Positions 35,052 through 44,477 are shown, counted from the first letter of the stretch. The stretch: DNA of 64,000 nt from Butyrivibrio sp. LC3010 (GCF_000424385.1 NZ_AUJU01000005.1:124001-188000), one strand, 5' to 3'. Numbers and translations: made by a program. The notes: generated by a model not told the origin, from the sequence alone.

Positions 35052-35074
35052 AGCGCAGCGATAGCTGCGCTTTT
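35052..35074 (+). terminator. intrinsic terminator, GCGCAGC hairpin (copy 3 of 3)
   Basis: AGCGCAGC-GATA-GCTGCGC followed by TTTTA ends the AAA-ATPase gene. tagD begins 25 bases later with no obvious promoter, so readthrough or LoaP antitermination may be needed for downstream expression. Confidence 0.82.
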
Positions 35075-35099
35075 ATAATACATAAAAACAGGAGAAATA

Positions 35100-35525
35100 G
35101 TGTACAAACTAGGCTATACGCAAGGCGTATATGATATGTTCCACATAGGACATTTACACATTATAAATAACGCAGCAAAGAGGTGCGAGAAGCTTATAGT
35201 TGGTGTTAATTCCGACAGTCTTGTTCAGCAGTACAAGAACAAGATAACAGTTATTTCGCAGGAAGACAGAGCTGAGATCATCAGAAATCTCAGAAGTGTT
35301 AATGAATGTGTAATTGTCGACACACTGGATAAAGTTCAGCTATATGAGAAATATCATTTCGACGCTGTATTTATCGGTGATGACTGGAAGGGCGATGAAA
35401 GGTGGATACAGACTGAGAAAGACTTAAAGCCATACGGGGTAGATGTTATATACCTTCCGCATACGCCGAATATATCCAGTACGCTTCTTAGGGTAGAAAT
35501 TCCCAGACGAGTTGACGATATATAA
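35100..35525 (+). CDS. tagD: glycerol-3-phosphate cytidylyltransferase (TagD-like)
   Basis: TagD makes CDP-glycerol from CTP and glycerol-3-phosphate for teichoic-acid type polymers. The 141-residue protein has the HxGH motif (FHIGH, 15-18 for HIGH), the RxxxI-type loop and the ISST motif (NISSTLLR). The length is normal. It starts with GTG at 35100 after GGAGAAA. It is adjacent to a glycerophosphotransferase-like gene, the natural consumer of CDP-glycerol. It resembles the N-terminal domain of the fusion at 30777, so the locus encodes two such enzymes. Confidence 0.88.
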   Translation: MYKLGYTQGVYDMFHIGHLHIINNAAKRCEKLIVGVNSDSLVQQYKNKITVISQEDRAEIIRNLRSVNECVIVDTLDKVQLYEKYHFDAVFIGDDWKGDERWIQTEKDLKPYGVDVIYLPHTPNISSTLLRVEIPRRVDDI

Positions 35526-35538
35526 TAATCTAAAATAT

Positions 35539-36741
35539 ATGAAAAGTAGTGATGATAAATATATACAGATGAGAAAAAGAAAAGCAGGCACATTAAGCTT
35601 GCTTTTTCGAATAATGTGGCTTTTGCCTGTCAAGAAGAACAGGGTGGTTTTTTCTTCCTACGAAGGAGATGGTGGCTTTTGCTGCAATCCAAGATATATA
35701 GCTGAAGAATTGCATAGAAGAAGGCCTGATCTAGAGATAGTATGGCTTCTTCATGATACTACAAAAGAATTTCCTGAGTATGTCAAGAAAGTAGAAGATA
35801 GTACTTTAAATACCGTGTATTACCTGGCAACAGCCAGAATCTGGATCGACAATTACAGAAAACCTTATGGAACACTTAAACGTAAGGACCAGCTATATAT
35901 TCAAACCTGGCATGCAACAATTGGATTTAAGGCGGTCGGTCTATACAGAGGAGATGCATTTCCTACAATAGCGCGGATGGTCAGTGAATGGGATTCTAAT
36001 TTGGCTGATTACTTTCTGACTAATTCACAGTATTGTGATGATGTATATCCTAAAAAGCTTCTTTACAGCGGACCAACGTTAAGGGTGGGATCACCTAGAA
36101 TTGATCCAATGATTAACAATAAAGATGAATTATATAAAGCTATAAGAGAAAAGCTCGGTCTTGATATCAGCTGTAAATTATTACTATTTGCTCCAACCTT
36201 TCGGGGAGGTAATCAGCAAGGGAAAAAGCAGGTAATAGCTGAGACTCCACAAATAGACTTTGACAGATTGATAAAAACTTTAACGGACAAATACAACTGT
36301 GAATGGAAGGTGCTGCTAAGACTTCATCCACAATTGTCTGCAAAATTGGACAAAATGCCTCTCCTATCAGAGGATGAGAGATTGATAGATGTAAGTCAAA
36401 TGCCTGATATTAGCGAAATAATGGGCGGATGTGACATGGTGATAACAGACTATAGCAGCTGCGCATTCGATGCAGCTTTTGCTGGAATTCCGGTATTACT
36501 TTTCGCGGATGATGTACAGGAATATGTTAAAAATCGTGGTCAGTTTATGTGGAAAAGAGAGGAACTGCCATTTGATATAGCGGAAGATAATGACTTATTA
36601 AATAAGAATGCAGAATTATTTAATGAAAACAGATATAGAGAAAATGTAGAGTCCTTTATGCATAAATATTGTGTTGTTGAGGAAGGGCATGCAAGTGAGA
36701 GAGTGGTGGACGTGATACTGGATAATTATGCTGAGGAATGA
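35539..36741 (+). CDS. CDP-glycerol:glycerophosphotransferase (TagB/TagF family)
   Basis: This family transfers glycerol-phosphate from CDP-glycerol onto a glycan or teichoic acid acceptor. The protein (~400 residues) shows the family's motifs: QTWHATIGFKAVG, FAPTFRGG, LLRLHPQL, and MVITDYSSCAFDAAF followed by GIPVLLF. An Arg/Lys-rich hydrophobic stretch near the start (LSLLFRIMWLLPVKKNR) may associate with the membrane. The start is uncertain: ATG 35539 has no good ribosome site, and TTG 35512 or ATG 35569 are alternatives. In Clostridioides difficile type A flagellin glycan a TagF-like protein acts with a nucleotidyltransferase, so a non-teichoic role is possible. Confidence 0.83.
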   Translation: MKSSDDKYIQMRKRKAGTLSLLFRIMWLLPVKKNRVVFSSYEGDGGFCCNPRYIAEELHRRRPDLEIVWLLHDTTKEFPEYVKKVEDSTLNTVYYLATARIWIDNYRKPYGTLKRKDQLYIQTWHATIGFKAVGLYRGDAFPTIARMVSEWDSNLADYFLTNSQYCDDVYPKKLLYSGPTLRVGSPRIDPMINNKDELYKAIREKLGLDISCKLLLFAPTFRGGNQQGKKQVIAETPQIDFDRLIKTLTDKYNCEWKVLLRLHPQLSAKLDKMPLLSEDERLIDVSQMPDISEIMGGCDMVITDYSSCAFDAAFAGIPVLLFADDVQEYVKNRGQFMWKREELPFDIAEDNDLLNKNAELFNENRYRENVESFMHKYCVVEEGHASERVVDVILDNYAEE

Positions 36742-36782
36742 TATCTGAGGAAGAGTAACTAGAAGGTGATGATTTAAGAATT

Positions 36783-38291
36783 ATGCAGACAAATGTATTA
36801 CATTGGCTAGACAATACTGCAAAAAGATATCCAAATGAAATGGCTATCATAGACGAAAATTACAGCATGACATGGAGTCAATATAGAAAAAAGAGTCTCG
36901 GGATAGCAAAAGCGATAATTGAAATGAATTATGGGCCAAAGAGACCGATTGTTGTTTATTTAGATAAAAGCGCAGCTGTTTTAGTTTCTTTTATGGGGAC
37001 TGCATATAGCGGGAACTTTTATTCGCCAATTGACACGACAATGCCAAAGGCAAGAGTAGAAAAAATACTTGAAATACTAGAACCTGGGTTAATAATTACT
37101 TCGAGAAATCTTTTTTCTGCCATTAAAAAATTGGACTACAAGGGAGAAATAATAGTCTATGAAGATATTAGATGTGTAGATGATTTTGGAGATGTGCTTG
37201 AAATACAAGAACATATTTTGGATACAGACCTTTTATACGTTTTATTTACATCAGGATCCACTGGAGTGCCTAAAGGAGTATGTATATCTCATGGAAGTGT
37301 AATTGATTATATTGACTGGGTGGTAGATACGTTTTCAATTTCATTTGATGATTCTTTCGGAAATCAAGCGCCTTTTTATTTTGACAATTCTATTTTGGAT
37401 ATATACTCATCTATGAAATCAGGTGCGGCGCTGTATCTTATTCCTAGGAAACTATTCTCACAACCTGTCCCATTGTTAAACTATTTGAAGGAAAAAGAAA
37501 TAAGTACTATTTTTTGGGTTCCTTCTGCTTTGATAGTAATATCAAAACTGAAAGCGCTTCGCAATGTGGATTTAACAGGAACGTTAAAAAGAATACTATT
37601 TTGTGGTGAGGTTATGCCAAATAAGCAGCTGAATATTTGGCGAAAGTTTTTACCGAATGTTTTGTATGCTAATTTGTATGGACCTACTGAAATCACGGAT
37701 GCATGTACCTATTATATAGTAGACAGAGACTTTAGGGATGATGAACCGCTTCCTATTGGAAAACCAATGCGAAATACGGAAATAATGGTGTTGGATGAAG
37801 AAAACAAACTAATTTCAGATGAAGGAAAACCAGGAGAATTATGTGTTAGAGGTAGTTGTCTTTCTAAAGGTTATTACAATAATAAAGAGAAAACAGATTC
37901 TGCTTTTGTCCAAAATCCGATAAATGATTCTTATCCTGAAAAAATATATCGTACTGGTGATATAGTTCAGTATAACGAAAAGCACGAGTTGGTCTATATG
38001 TCTAGAAAAGATTATCAAATTAAGCATATGGGTCACCGTATTGAACTGGGAGAGATTGAAACAGCAGTTTCTTCTTTGGAGGGAGTATCACAATGCTGCT
38101 GCCTTTATGATGAACAGCGTTGTAGAATCACGCTATTTATTGACAAAGAGATACCTAAAGAAGAGATTAATCAAATGCTTATGAATTTGATTCCTGCATA
38201 TATGTTTCCTGGTAAAGTGATAGTGATGAGAGATATGCCAATGAATGCGAATGGAAAAATAGATAGGGTTCGTTTAAAGGAATTGTTGTGA
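36783..38291 (+). CDS. amino acid adenylation protein (DltA/NRPS A-domain type)
   Basis: This 502-residue ANL-superfamily enzyme would activate an amino acid as an aminoacyl-AMP and load it onto a carrier protein. Core motifs are LFTSGSTGVPKG (154-165), NLYGPTEITDA, YRTGDIV, HRIELGEIE and the C-terminal NGKIDR with the catalytic Lys. The Asp in FYFDNS (Asp201) fits binding of an alpha-amino group. A carrier protein is encoded at 39908. It overlaps the formyltransferase gene by 4 bases, so coupled translation is likely. DltA itself is possible, but no dltB or dltD is nearby. Confidence 0.85.
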   Translation: MQTNVLHWLDNTAKRYPNEMAIIDENYSMTWSQYRKKSLGIAKAIIEMNYGPKRPIVVYLDKSAAVLVSFMGTAYSGNFYSPIDTTMPKARVEKILEILEPGLIITSRNLFSAIKKLDYKGEIIVYEDIRCVDDFGDVLEIQEHILDTDLLYVLFTSGSTGVPKGVCISHGSVIDYIDWVVDTFSISFDDSFGNQAPFYFDNSILDIYSSMKSGAALYLIPRKLFSQPVPLLNYLKEKEISTIFWVPSALIVISKLKALRNVDLTGTLKRILFCGEVMPNKQLNIWRKFLPNVLYANLYGPTEITDACTYYIVDRDFRDDEPLPIGKPMRNTEIMVLDEENKLISDEGKPGELCVRGSCLSKGYYNNKEKTDSAFVQNPINDSYPEKIYRTGDIVQYNEKHELVYMSRKDYQIKHMGHRIELGEIETAVSSLEGVSQCCCLYDEQRCRITLFIDKEIPKEEINQMLMNLIPAYMFPGKVIVMRDMPMNANGKIDRVRLKELL

Positions 38292-39157
38292 ATTATACAT
38301 CATTTAAGAAAGTTATTGTGATTGGCTCTTGGAACGTGGCAGAGGGAGTCTTGCGAATAGTTGAAAGAAAGAAAAAGGATTATCTGTATGACATCTTATA
38401 CATTGATAATGGCGATGCTTTATATAGTCCAGCCGGAAGATTTGCTGATAAAGTTGGCATTGCTCATATAAGGGAGACTGAACACGATAATCTTACGAAA
38501 TTCTTTTCTTCTATTACTGAGAAATCATTGATAATAAGTGTTGGGAATTACTATTTGTTTCCGAAGGAAATTGTAGAAAAAGAACATATTGTCATTATAA
38601 ATTTTCATAATGCTATTTTGCCTAATTATCCAGGGAGAAATGCTGCTACGTGGGCTATTTATATGGGAGAAAAAACCACAGGTATTACGTGGCATTACGT
38701 ATCCAGTGGAATAGACGATGGCGCTATTATAAATCAAGAGTTCTGCCAAATTGATGGAGATGAAAAGGCGTATCAGCTAGTGAGTGATCAGATGAAGATC
38801 TCCATATGTGGATTTGAGAAGTGTATTGATTTAGTTTTACTTGAAAAAGCAAAAGTTACTAATCAGGACATAGAATCTAGTAGAAAAATTTATTATTCCG
38901 ATGAGATACCACAAAATGGATTGTTTTCGATTCATGATAATCCAGATAAAATTTATAGATTGTTAAGGTCCATTGATTATGGCAAAGCTTCAGTATTTCC
39001 TCCAGCAAAATTTATAATAGATGGAAAACTGAGAGAAGTGATTCGTTATCGCATTTGCCAAGAAGATGCAAAAGCCAATAATGTCATATCGCTGAAATTT
39101 GGGAATGGTAAGTACTTATTGATACGATATAAAAATTCTGAGGAGGAATCATATTGA
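38288..39157 (+). CDS. formyltransferase family protein
   Basis: This 289-residue protein resembles 10-formyltetrahydrofolate-dependent formyltransferases. It has NFHNAILPNYPG with Asn105 and His107 and GIDDGAI with Asp144, the Asn-His-Asp catalytic triad of Fmt and sugar formyltransferases. The C-terminal part (after ~200) is short and resembles the sugar-enzyme subgroup more than tRNA Fmt. It could formylate an amino sugar or the amino acid activated by the preceding gene. It starts at GTG 38288 and overlaps the methyltransferase gene. Confidence 0.78.
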   Translation: MNYTSFKKVIVIGSWNVAEGVLRIVERKKKDYLYDILYIDNGDALYSPAGRFADKVGIAHIRETEHDNLTKFFSSITEKSLIISVGNYYLFPKEIVEKEHIVIINFHNAILPNYPGRNAATWAIYMGEKTTGITWHYVSSGIDDGAIINQEFCQIDGDEKAYQLVSDQMKISICGFEKCIDLVLLEKAKVTNQDIESSRKIYYSDEIPQNGLFSIHDNPDKIYRLLRSIDYGKASVFPPAKFIIDGKLREVIRYRICQEDAKANNVISLKFGNGKYLLIRYKNSEEESY

Positions 39158-39896
39158 CTGGACAGTTGAAAGGATTACGAAATCCAAGATTGTGGGATTA
39201 TATTGCAGTGAAATCTACTGATAGTATCTCTAGGGGTGGGTGGTACTCAAGTTTTGGAGGTAAACCTTTTTCTTCAGAGGAAATGGAACAATACGTCAGT
39301 AATACGAAGGATAAGCTCGTACCTTATCTATCACAAGAGAAAAAGGCCTTAGAGATTGGTGGTGCCTCCGGGTTAACGATGTTCGAAATAGCTCCTTTTG
39401 TAAAAGAGTATATTGGAACTGATATGGCTAAAGAAAACTTGCGAATTAATCAGGAGTACATTGAAAGTAATGGCATTTCAAATATTAAACTTATAAATTG
39501 TTCTGCTGATAAGTTAAAAGAAGCGGTACACCAAGAGATGGATATTATCATCATTAATAGTGTATGTCAGTATTTTCCAAGTATGGAGTATTTTGAAGAT
39601 GTGATAGAAAATTGTATTTCCATGATTGGCACGGGGGTATAGTTTATCTGGGCGATCTTTTAGATAGTCAAAAGCTTAGCGAGTTTATAGATGAACTTAA
39701 GCTTTTTAAGGCAAATAATCCAAATATTGATATGGTTAAAACTGATCGTTCAGATGAGTTATGGATTAGTAGAGACTACTTTGAGACAATAACAAAAAGA
39801 TTTGATCAAATACAGGATGTTTCTGTGAGTGATAAAGCTGGCGACATTGTTAATGAGCTTACTAAATATAGATATGATGTGATATTAAAGCTTTAA
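39154..39896 (+). pseudogene. SAM-dependent methyltransferase, frameshifted at a G run
   Basis: The first part (to 39642) has a class I methyltransferase motif (KALEIGGASGLTMFEIAP) and reads to ENCISMIGTG, then hits a stop. The second part continues at once in another frame with GIVYLGDLLDSQKLSEFIDE to 39896. One extra G in the run of five at 39633-39637 would join them into a ~247-residue protein. So the gene is either broken, a sequencing error, or switched by slippage. It starts with TTG at 39154 after AGGAGGAA. It may methylate the activated amino acid or a sugar. Confidence 0.75.
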
Positions 39897-39907
39897 GGAG
39901 AGCCAAA

Positions 39908-40144
39908 ATGGAAGAAAGGATATTAAAAGTTATTGATGGTATCAACGAGGAGATTAGGGATTATAAAGGGGATAATCTTTTTGAAGCAGGATTGCTTGAT
40001 TCTTTTCAAGTAATTGATCTTGTTAATGCTTTGGAAGAGGAGTTTGACATCGAGATAGATGCCAAATATGTCATTGAAGAAAACTTCAAAACAATAGAGG
40101 CTATTGTTTCTCTGATGCAACCACTTGATAAGTGGAGGACATAG
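39908..40144 (+). CDS. acyl/peptidyl carrier protein
   Basis: This 78-residue carrier protein has the 4'-phosphopantetheine site Ser32 in GLLDSFQVIDLV, followed by an acidic helix (EEEFDIEID). With the adenylation protein at 36783 it forms a minimal amino-acyl loading system, as DltA/DltC do for D-alanine. The amino acid could be moved onto a sugar, possibly after formylation or methylation by the two genes between. It begins 11 bases after the methyltransferase end. Confidence 0.88.
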   Translation: MEERILKVIDGINEEIRDYKGDNLFEAGLLDSFQVIDLVNALEEEFDIEIDAKYVIEENFKTIEAIVSLMQPLDKWRT

Positions 40145-40147
40145 CTA

Positions 40148-41116
40148 ATGGTAATAACCACTAATGACACTAGAAAATTTATCGAAGATTTTGAGTGCCC
40201 TCTTTATATATATGGAGCAGGAAGAATTGGATATAGAGTTGCGTGGTTTTTAATAAAATGTGGGATTGAAGTAAATGGTTTTTTGGATCGAAATATAGAG
40301 GTTGATTCAGAAAAAAAACGAAGTATTATGGTTGAGGAGATTTTGTTACCTATTGAATCACCAACGTTTCTGCAAACTCTGAATCAACATGTTCGTGTAA
40401 TTTCTGCAATAGCTGATCCAGAGAAAGTAATTAATTCTATTTTTGAACTATATTCTAATTCGGTCAACAGCTCAAATATTATCCTGCTCACTCCCTATAA
40501 TAATGATTTTATACATGGTGATAAGAGAATAGATTTCAATACGATGCTATCATATTTTAGAGCAAAGCTTGTACGAAAAGAATTACCTTCTATTCTTTCA
40601 AACAGTTGTAATGCTGGAATGATTTATAACATGTTAGGTGAAAGGGTGATATTTAAATCACCAACTATAAATACGCATATTGGACCAAAGGATTTTATTA
40701 AAATTTGTAAAGAACCACGAAAATATCTATCGAAAGACATTAGTTTTTCTCATTATGGATTATATAACGGGCAAAAGACAATAATTGGAAGGATCGATGA
40801 TGTATTTGTATATTTTCTTCATGGGGATGACGAGAATCAGGAATATCAAAGAGCTTTGAAAAGATGGAACAGACTAAGGAAAGCTGTTGATTATGACAAT
40901 TTAGCATTTGTTATGGAAGAGACTTATGAGAGAGAGCCCATTACATACAAAGAAGCAAAAGACTATTGTGAAATTAAAAATAAGCATCTTCTTTTACTAC
41001 GAACCCGAATGTTTGGGGAGTTAAATAATACTATTTGTATCAACCATAACAACTTTAGAGAAAGGGGGATTGTAGTAGAAGAGTGGTTTGATTTATTGGG
41101 GTGGATCAATGAATAA
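40148..41116 (+). CDS. DUF1919 protein with N-terminal Rossmann-like domain
   Basis: Residues ~17-110 form a Rossmann-like unit (PLYIYGAGRIGYRVAWFLI, then EVNGFLDRN). The rest matches DUF1919, a family from capsule and exopolysaccharide loci: SNSCNAGMIYNMLG, PTINTHIGPKDFIKIC and RALKRWNRLRKAVDYDNLAF. DUF1919 is of unknown activity. It is the first of 13 genes here with the same kind of Rossmann unit. It lies 3 bases after the carrier protein gene. Confidence 0.72.
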   Translation: MVITTNDTRKFIEDFECPLYIYGAGRIGYRVAWFLIKCGIEVNGFLDRNIEVDSEKKRSIMVEEILLPIESPTFLQTLNQHVRVISAIADPEKVINSIFELYSNSVNSSNIILLTPYNNDFIHGDKRIDFNTMLSYFRAKLVRKELPSILSNSCNAGMIYNMLGERVIFKSPTINTHIGPKDFIKICKEPRKYLSKDISFSHYGLYNGQKTIIGRIDDVFVYFLHGDDENQEYQRALKRWNRLRKAVDYDNLAFVMEETYEREPITYKEAKDYCEIKNKHLLLLRTRMFGELNNTICINHNNFRERGIVVEEWFDLLGWINE

Positions 41117-41296
41117 TATGATAAAATGTGTTGGCTTTTTACATGAACTAGAGCCAAGAGAATGTGTATATGGCTACGATGCGTGAATAGGCACATAATG
41201 TCAAGCTACTTTTGGGTCAATTCCAAGATTCTTGGTATCTAATATGAGCGAGATTTAGTTGACTTTGAGTTGAGAAAATATCTAAGGAAGAGTAAC
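41117..41296 (+). other. gap with small open frame, possible gene remnant
   Basis: This 180-base gap contains a 22-codon frame from ATG 41118 (MIKCVGFLHELEPRECVYGY...) that stops at 41186. It has no good ribosome site and may be the stub of a deleted glycan gene. Confidence 0.3.
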
Positions 41297-42304
41297 ATGG
41301 CAGAATATAAACAGTGGAGAAATGAAGATAGAACTTTTTTGAAGGATGTTATACCGTTGGATACTCCATACAATCTAAAGGTCGAGGTGTCTTCGCTGTG
41401 TAATGCCCGCTGTGTTTATTGTGCACATTCCAAGCCAAATCACGGTGTATATGAAGGAAACATGTCCTTGGAACTAATGGACAGAATCCTCTCAGACTCC
41501 AAAGAATTCCCACGTAAATATAAGGTGATGGAAATGTTCTCCTTTGGAGAATCCATGTGTAATCCAAACCTAGAACAGATGATTTCAATGGCAAAAGAAG
41601 CTGAAGTTGCTGATAAAATCAACTTCACTACGAATGGTCTTCTCATAAATAAAGAGAGAGCAGATAAACTGATTGCCTCAGGTGTTGACATAATCCGTAT
41701 TTCACTTCAGGGTCTTGATGCACCGGCTTATAAAAAGACTTGTGGGATCAAAGTAGACTTTGACCGTTTTGTAGATAATCTCAAGTATCTTTTTGATAAT
41801 CGTGGCAATATATCGGTACGAATGAAAATAGCTGATATAGCTATTGATGACGTTCCAGATGGCGAAAAGAAGTTTAATGAAATTTTTGGACCAATCGCTG
41901 ACAGCATTTTTATTGAGAAGATAATTCCTATGTATGCGGATATTGATTACAACACAATTGATGGCGAAATCTATGAAAAGGCCATCAATGGTCGAGAAAA
42001 TGTCAAGCAAAAAGAAATACATACAGTATGCAATCGACCATTCTATAGATTCAGAGTTGCAGCTGACGGCAAAGTAACAGCAGCGTGTTGTGACATTCCC
42101 AACGATTTCTATTTTGGAAATATTTATGAAGATTCACTTGTGAACATTTGGAATAGTGAAAAGAGAAAACAACTTCTAAGGATGCAACTGGAAGGCAAGC
42201 GGTTTATGCATCCTATTTGTAAGCAATGCACTATTCCGAATGATATTACTACAGAGGCGGATATACTGGATCCTTGGGCGAAAGAGTTGTTAAAAAAATT
42301 GTAA
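41297..42304 (+). CDS. radical SAM/SPASM protein (1 of 4)
   Basis: This 335-residue radical SAM enzyme has the cluster motif CNARCVYC (CX3CX2C at 35, 39 and 42) and a SPASM-type C-terminus (CNRPFYRFRVAADGKVTAAC; PICKQCTIP) that would bind further iron-sulfur clusters. The ATG at 41297 follows AAGGAAGAG; the upstream TTG at 41270 is less likely. Unlike the next three radical SAM proteins it has no N-terminal Rossmann unit. Substrate is unknown. Confidence 0.82.
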   Translation: MAEYKQWRNEDRTFLKDVIPLDTPYNLKVEVSSLCNARCVYCAHSKPNHGVYEGNMSLELMDRILSDSKEFPRKYKVMEMFSFGESMCNPNLEQMISMAKEAEVADKINFTTNGLLINKERADKLIASGVDIIRISLQGLDAPAYKKTCGIKVDFDRFVDNLKYLFDNRGNISVRMKIADIAIDDVPDGEKKFNEIFGPIADSIFIEKIIPMYADIDYNTIDGEIYEKAINGRENVKQKEIHTVCNRPFYRFRVAADGKVTAACCDIPNDFYFGNIYEDSLVNIWNSEKRKQLLRMQLEGKRFMHPICKQCTIPNDITTEADILDPWAKELLKKL

Positions 42305-42313
42305 GGGATTTAA

Positions 42314-44455
42314 GTGGAACAAGCATATAAACACGAAATAGAACAATTTAAAACAGCATTTTCCTGGTTAAAAGATAAACGCATAGTATTATATGGAATA
42401 GGGAGATATACAGCGACGATTTTATCTGAACTCAGTAACCAATTTGATTTTGTTGGTCTATTGGATAAAGATCCAGAGAATATTGGAAAAGAGATTAATG
42501 GCATAAAAGTTGTAGATTTGAAATATGCAGAGAAAAATGCGGACTTAATTATTATTAATACTCAGGAAATGTATTGGAATACAATTCTTAGGCGCATTTC
42601 AGGATCCCAAATTCCAATATACTTTAGGAGTGGTCAGCAAGCGATTAGCATAGACTCTTCAATTCGTGATGCTGACCCTTACTGGGAATTAGATGGTGAT
42701 GGTATATACCAAAAGGCATTAAACTATGATGTGGTTTCATTTGATATTTTTGATACTATCATAATGAGGAAGACACTTTTGCCTAAAGATGTTTTTTTAA
42801 TACTTGAGAAACGGGCGTATGAAGAAAAAGGTATTTATGGAGAAATTGCCAAGACGAGAACTGAGATAAATGCTATATGTATAAATGAGCTATTGAACTT
42901 TGACGAAATTTATGATTTGGTGCAAGAAAGGCTGAATTTATCTAACGACGATAAGGAATATCTAAAAAAACTTGAGATGTCTATTGAAAAAGATATTTCA
43001 ATACCTCGCCTTGCTATTGTTGAACTGGTAAATAGAATTGCAAAAGATAAAGATGTATTCCTGATTAGTGATATGTATTTGCCTATAGAATTTATTAAAG
43101 AATTATTGACGAATGCAGGAGTAGACTCTAATTTAAATATCTGGATTTCATGTGAAAAGAAGGCTACCAAGAAGCAAGGGGATTTGTGGGAACTATACAA
43201 AAAGACTCTTGGGAAGAAAAAGGCTTTGCATATTGGCGACAATGAACAAAGTGATGTTGCTATTCCCTCACAACTGGGTATTGATAGTATCCATATATTA
43301 AGTGCATTTCAACTTTGGGAAAAATCTACCATGTCAAGAGTACTATCAAAAATTTTGACAAAGGATGATTTTTGCGCTGGATTAATAGCTGCTAGGCTGT
43401 TTGAAAATCCATTTGCACTCAAGCAAAATAGCGGACATGTTGTGATTGGTGATAGCAAAACGCTTGGTTATGTATACTTTGGCTCTTTAATCTACGTTTT
43501 CTTGAAGTGGATCATGGATCAAACTAAAGAAAAAGGAGGCAGACCATTCTTTTTGGCAAGAGATGGTTATTGGCTAAAGAGAGACTATGACTACATGCAG
43601 AATCTGTATTCAAAGGGACTTGAGAAGGCAAACAATTCTTTATCATCAGATTATTTGGCAATTTCGAGACGAATTGTATTAGTTTCTGCGATAGATGAAC
43701 CGGATGGCTGGGAAAGATTAATTTCTTTTTCATTTATAGGTGATTTTAAATATTTTTGCAGAACAAGGTTGAGTTATGAACTTCCTGTCGATGATGAACA
43801 TGCACATGAAAATATAACAATGCCGATTGATTATAAAAAAGTTAATGGGTGGTTAGAATCTTATAAAAAAGATATAATAGCTGATCTTGAAAAACAGAAG
43901 AAAAGGTATATGAAATACTTAGAGAATAAAAAGTTATCTGAGCAGGATTTTGTTATTGATCTGTGGTTCAACGGTAATAATCAGCTATATCTTTCAAGGA
44001 CTATAAAGAAGCATTTGACAGGTCTTTATTTAGTTGCAAATTTAAGTCCTGAAAATAGTTGTGCTATTAATAATACTTTAATCCCATGTTTTCAAGAAGA
44101 AGATGATCCATTGGCACTAAAATCTTCTATACGTAAACAGGCTGCTTTTGTTGAATCTATCCTAACAGCGCCATATGGAATGATTTCATCTGTTAATGAT
44201 GATGGGGCGTATATATGTGAACCTAAAATGGAGAATCAAAAAAGGTGGGTAATCAGAGTAAACATCAACGAAGGTATAAAGTCCTTTTTTAGGGATTATA
44301 TCGATTTATGGGATGGAGAAATCACAACACAATTTGTGAATGATTTTTGGGATGAAATATGTGATAGAGGTATAGAACTTTCTGATAATCTGAAAAAGGA
44401 TTTTTTCTGCGACAATGTATTGGTGAAAAGACAGGAAACAAGTGTCTTTGAATAA
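42314..44455 (+). CDS. large HAD-superfamily protein with N-terminal Rossmann-like domain
   Basis: The 713-residue protein begins with the shared unit (RIVLYGIGRYTATILSEL; GLLDKDPENIGKEINGI). Residues ~138-350 are a HAD domain with DIFDT (144-148), LISDMYLP and HIGDNEQSDV. The remaining ~350 residues (RPFFLARDGYWLKRDYDYM; AISRRIVLVSA) are of the type found after HAD domains in polysaccharide clusters, and their activity is unknown. It starts with GTG 42314 after AAGGGA. Confidence 0.7.
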   Translation: MEQAYKHEIEQFKTAFSWLKDKRIVLYGIGRYTATILSELSNQFDFVGLLDKDPENIGKEINGIKVVDLKYAEKNADLIIINTQEMYWNTILRRISGSQIPIYFRSGQQAISIDSSIRDADPYWELDGDGIYQKALNYDVVSFDIFDTIIMRKTLLPKDVFLILEKRAYEEKGIYGEIAKTRTEINAICINELLNFDEIYDLVQERLNLSNDDKEYLKKLEMSIEKDISIPRLAIVELVNRIAKDKDVFLISDMYLPIEFIKELLTNAGVDSNLNIWISCEKKATKKQGDLWELYKKTLGKKKALHIGDNEQSDVAIPSQLGIDSIHILSAFQLWEKSTMSRVLSKILTKDDFCAGLIAARLFENPFALKQNSGHVVIGDSKTLGYVYFGSLIYVFLKWIMDQTKEKGGRPFFLARDGYWLKRDYDYMQNLYSKGLEKANNSLSSDYLAISRRIVLVSAIDEPDGWERLISFSFIGDFKYFCRTRLSYELPVDDEHAHENITMPIDYKKVNGWLESYKKDIIADLEKQKKRYMKYLENKKLSEQDFVIDLWFNGNNQLYLSRTIKKHLTGLYLVANLSPENSCAINNTLIPCFQEEDDPLALKSSIRKQAAFVESILTAPYGMISSVNDDGAYICEPKMENQKRWVIRVNINEGIKSFFRDYIDLWDGEITTQFVNDFWDEICDRGIELSDNLKKDFFCDNVLVKRQETSVFE

Positions 44456-44477
44456 CAATTAGGTATGATGAGATAAA

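Noticed and set aside
36783-38291. Calling the adenylation gene dltA
   Set aside because: No dltB or dltD is nearby and the neighbours are formyl- and methyltransferases, so a different amino acid and target are as likely.
39612-39896. Separate 94-codon gene
   Set aside because: Its first residues overlap the previous gene out of frame; the true content is the second half of the frameshifted methyltransferase.
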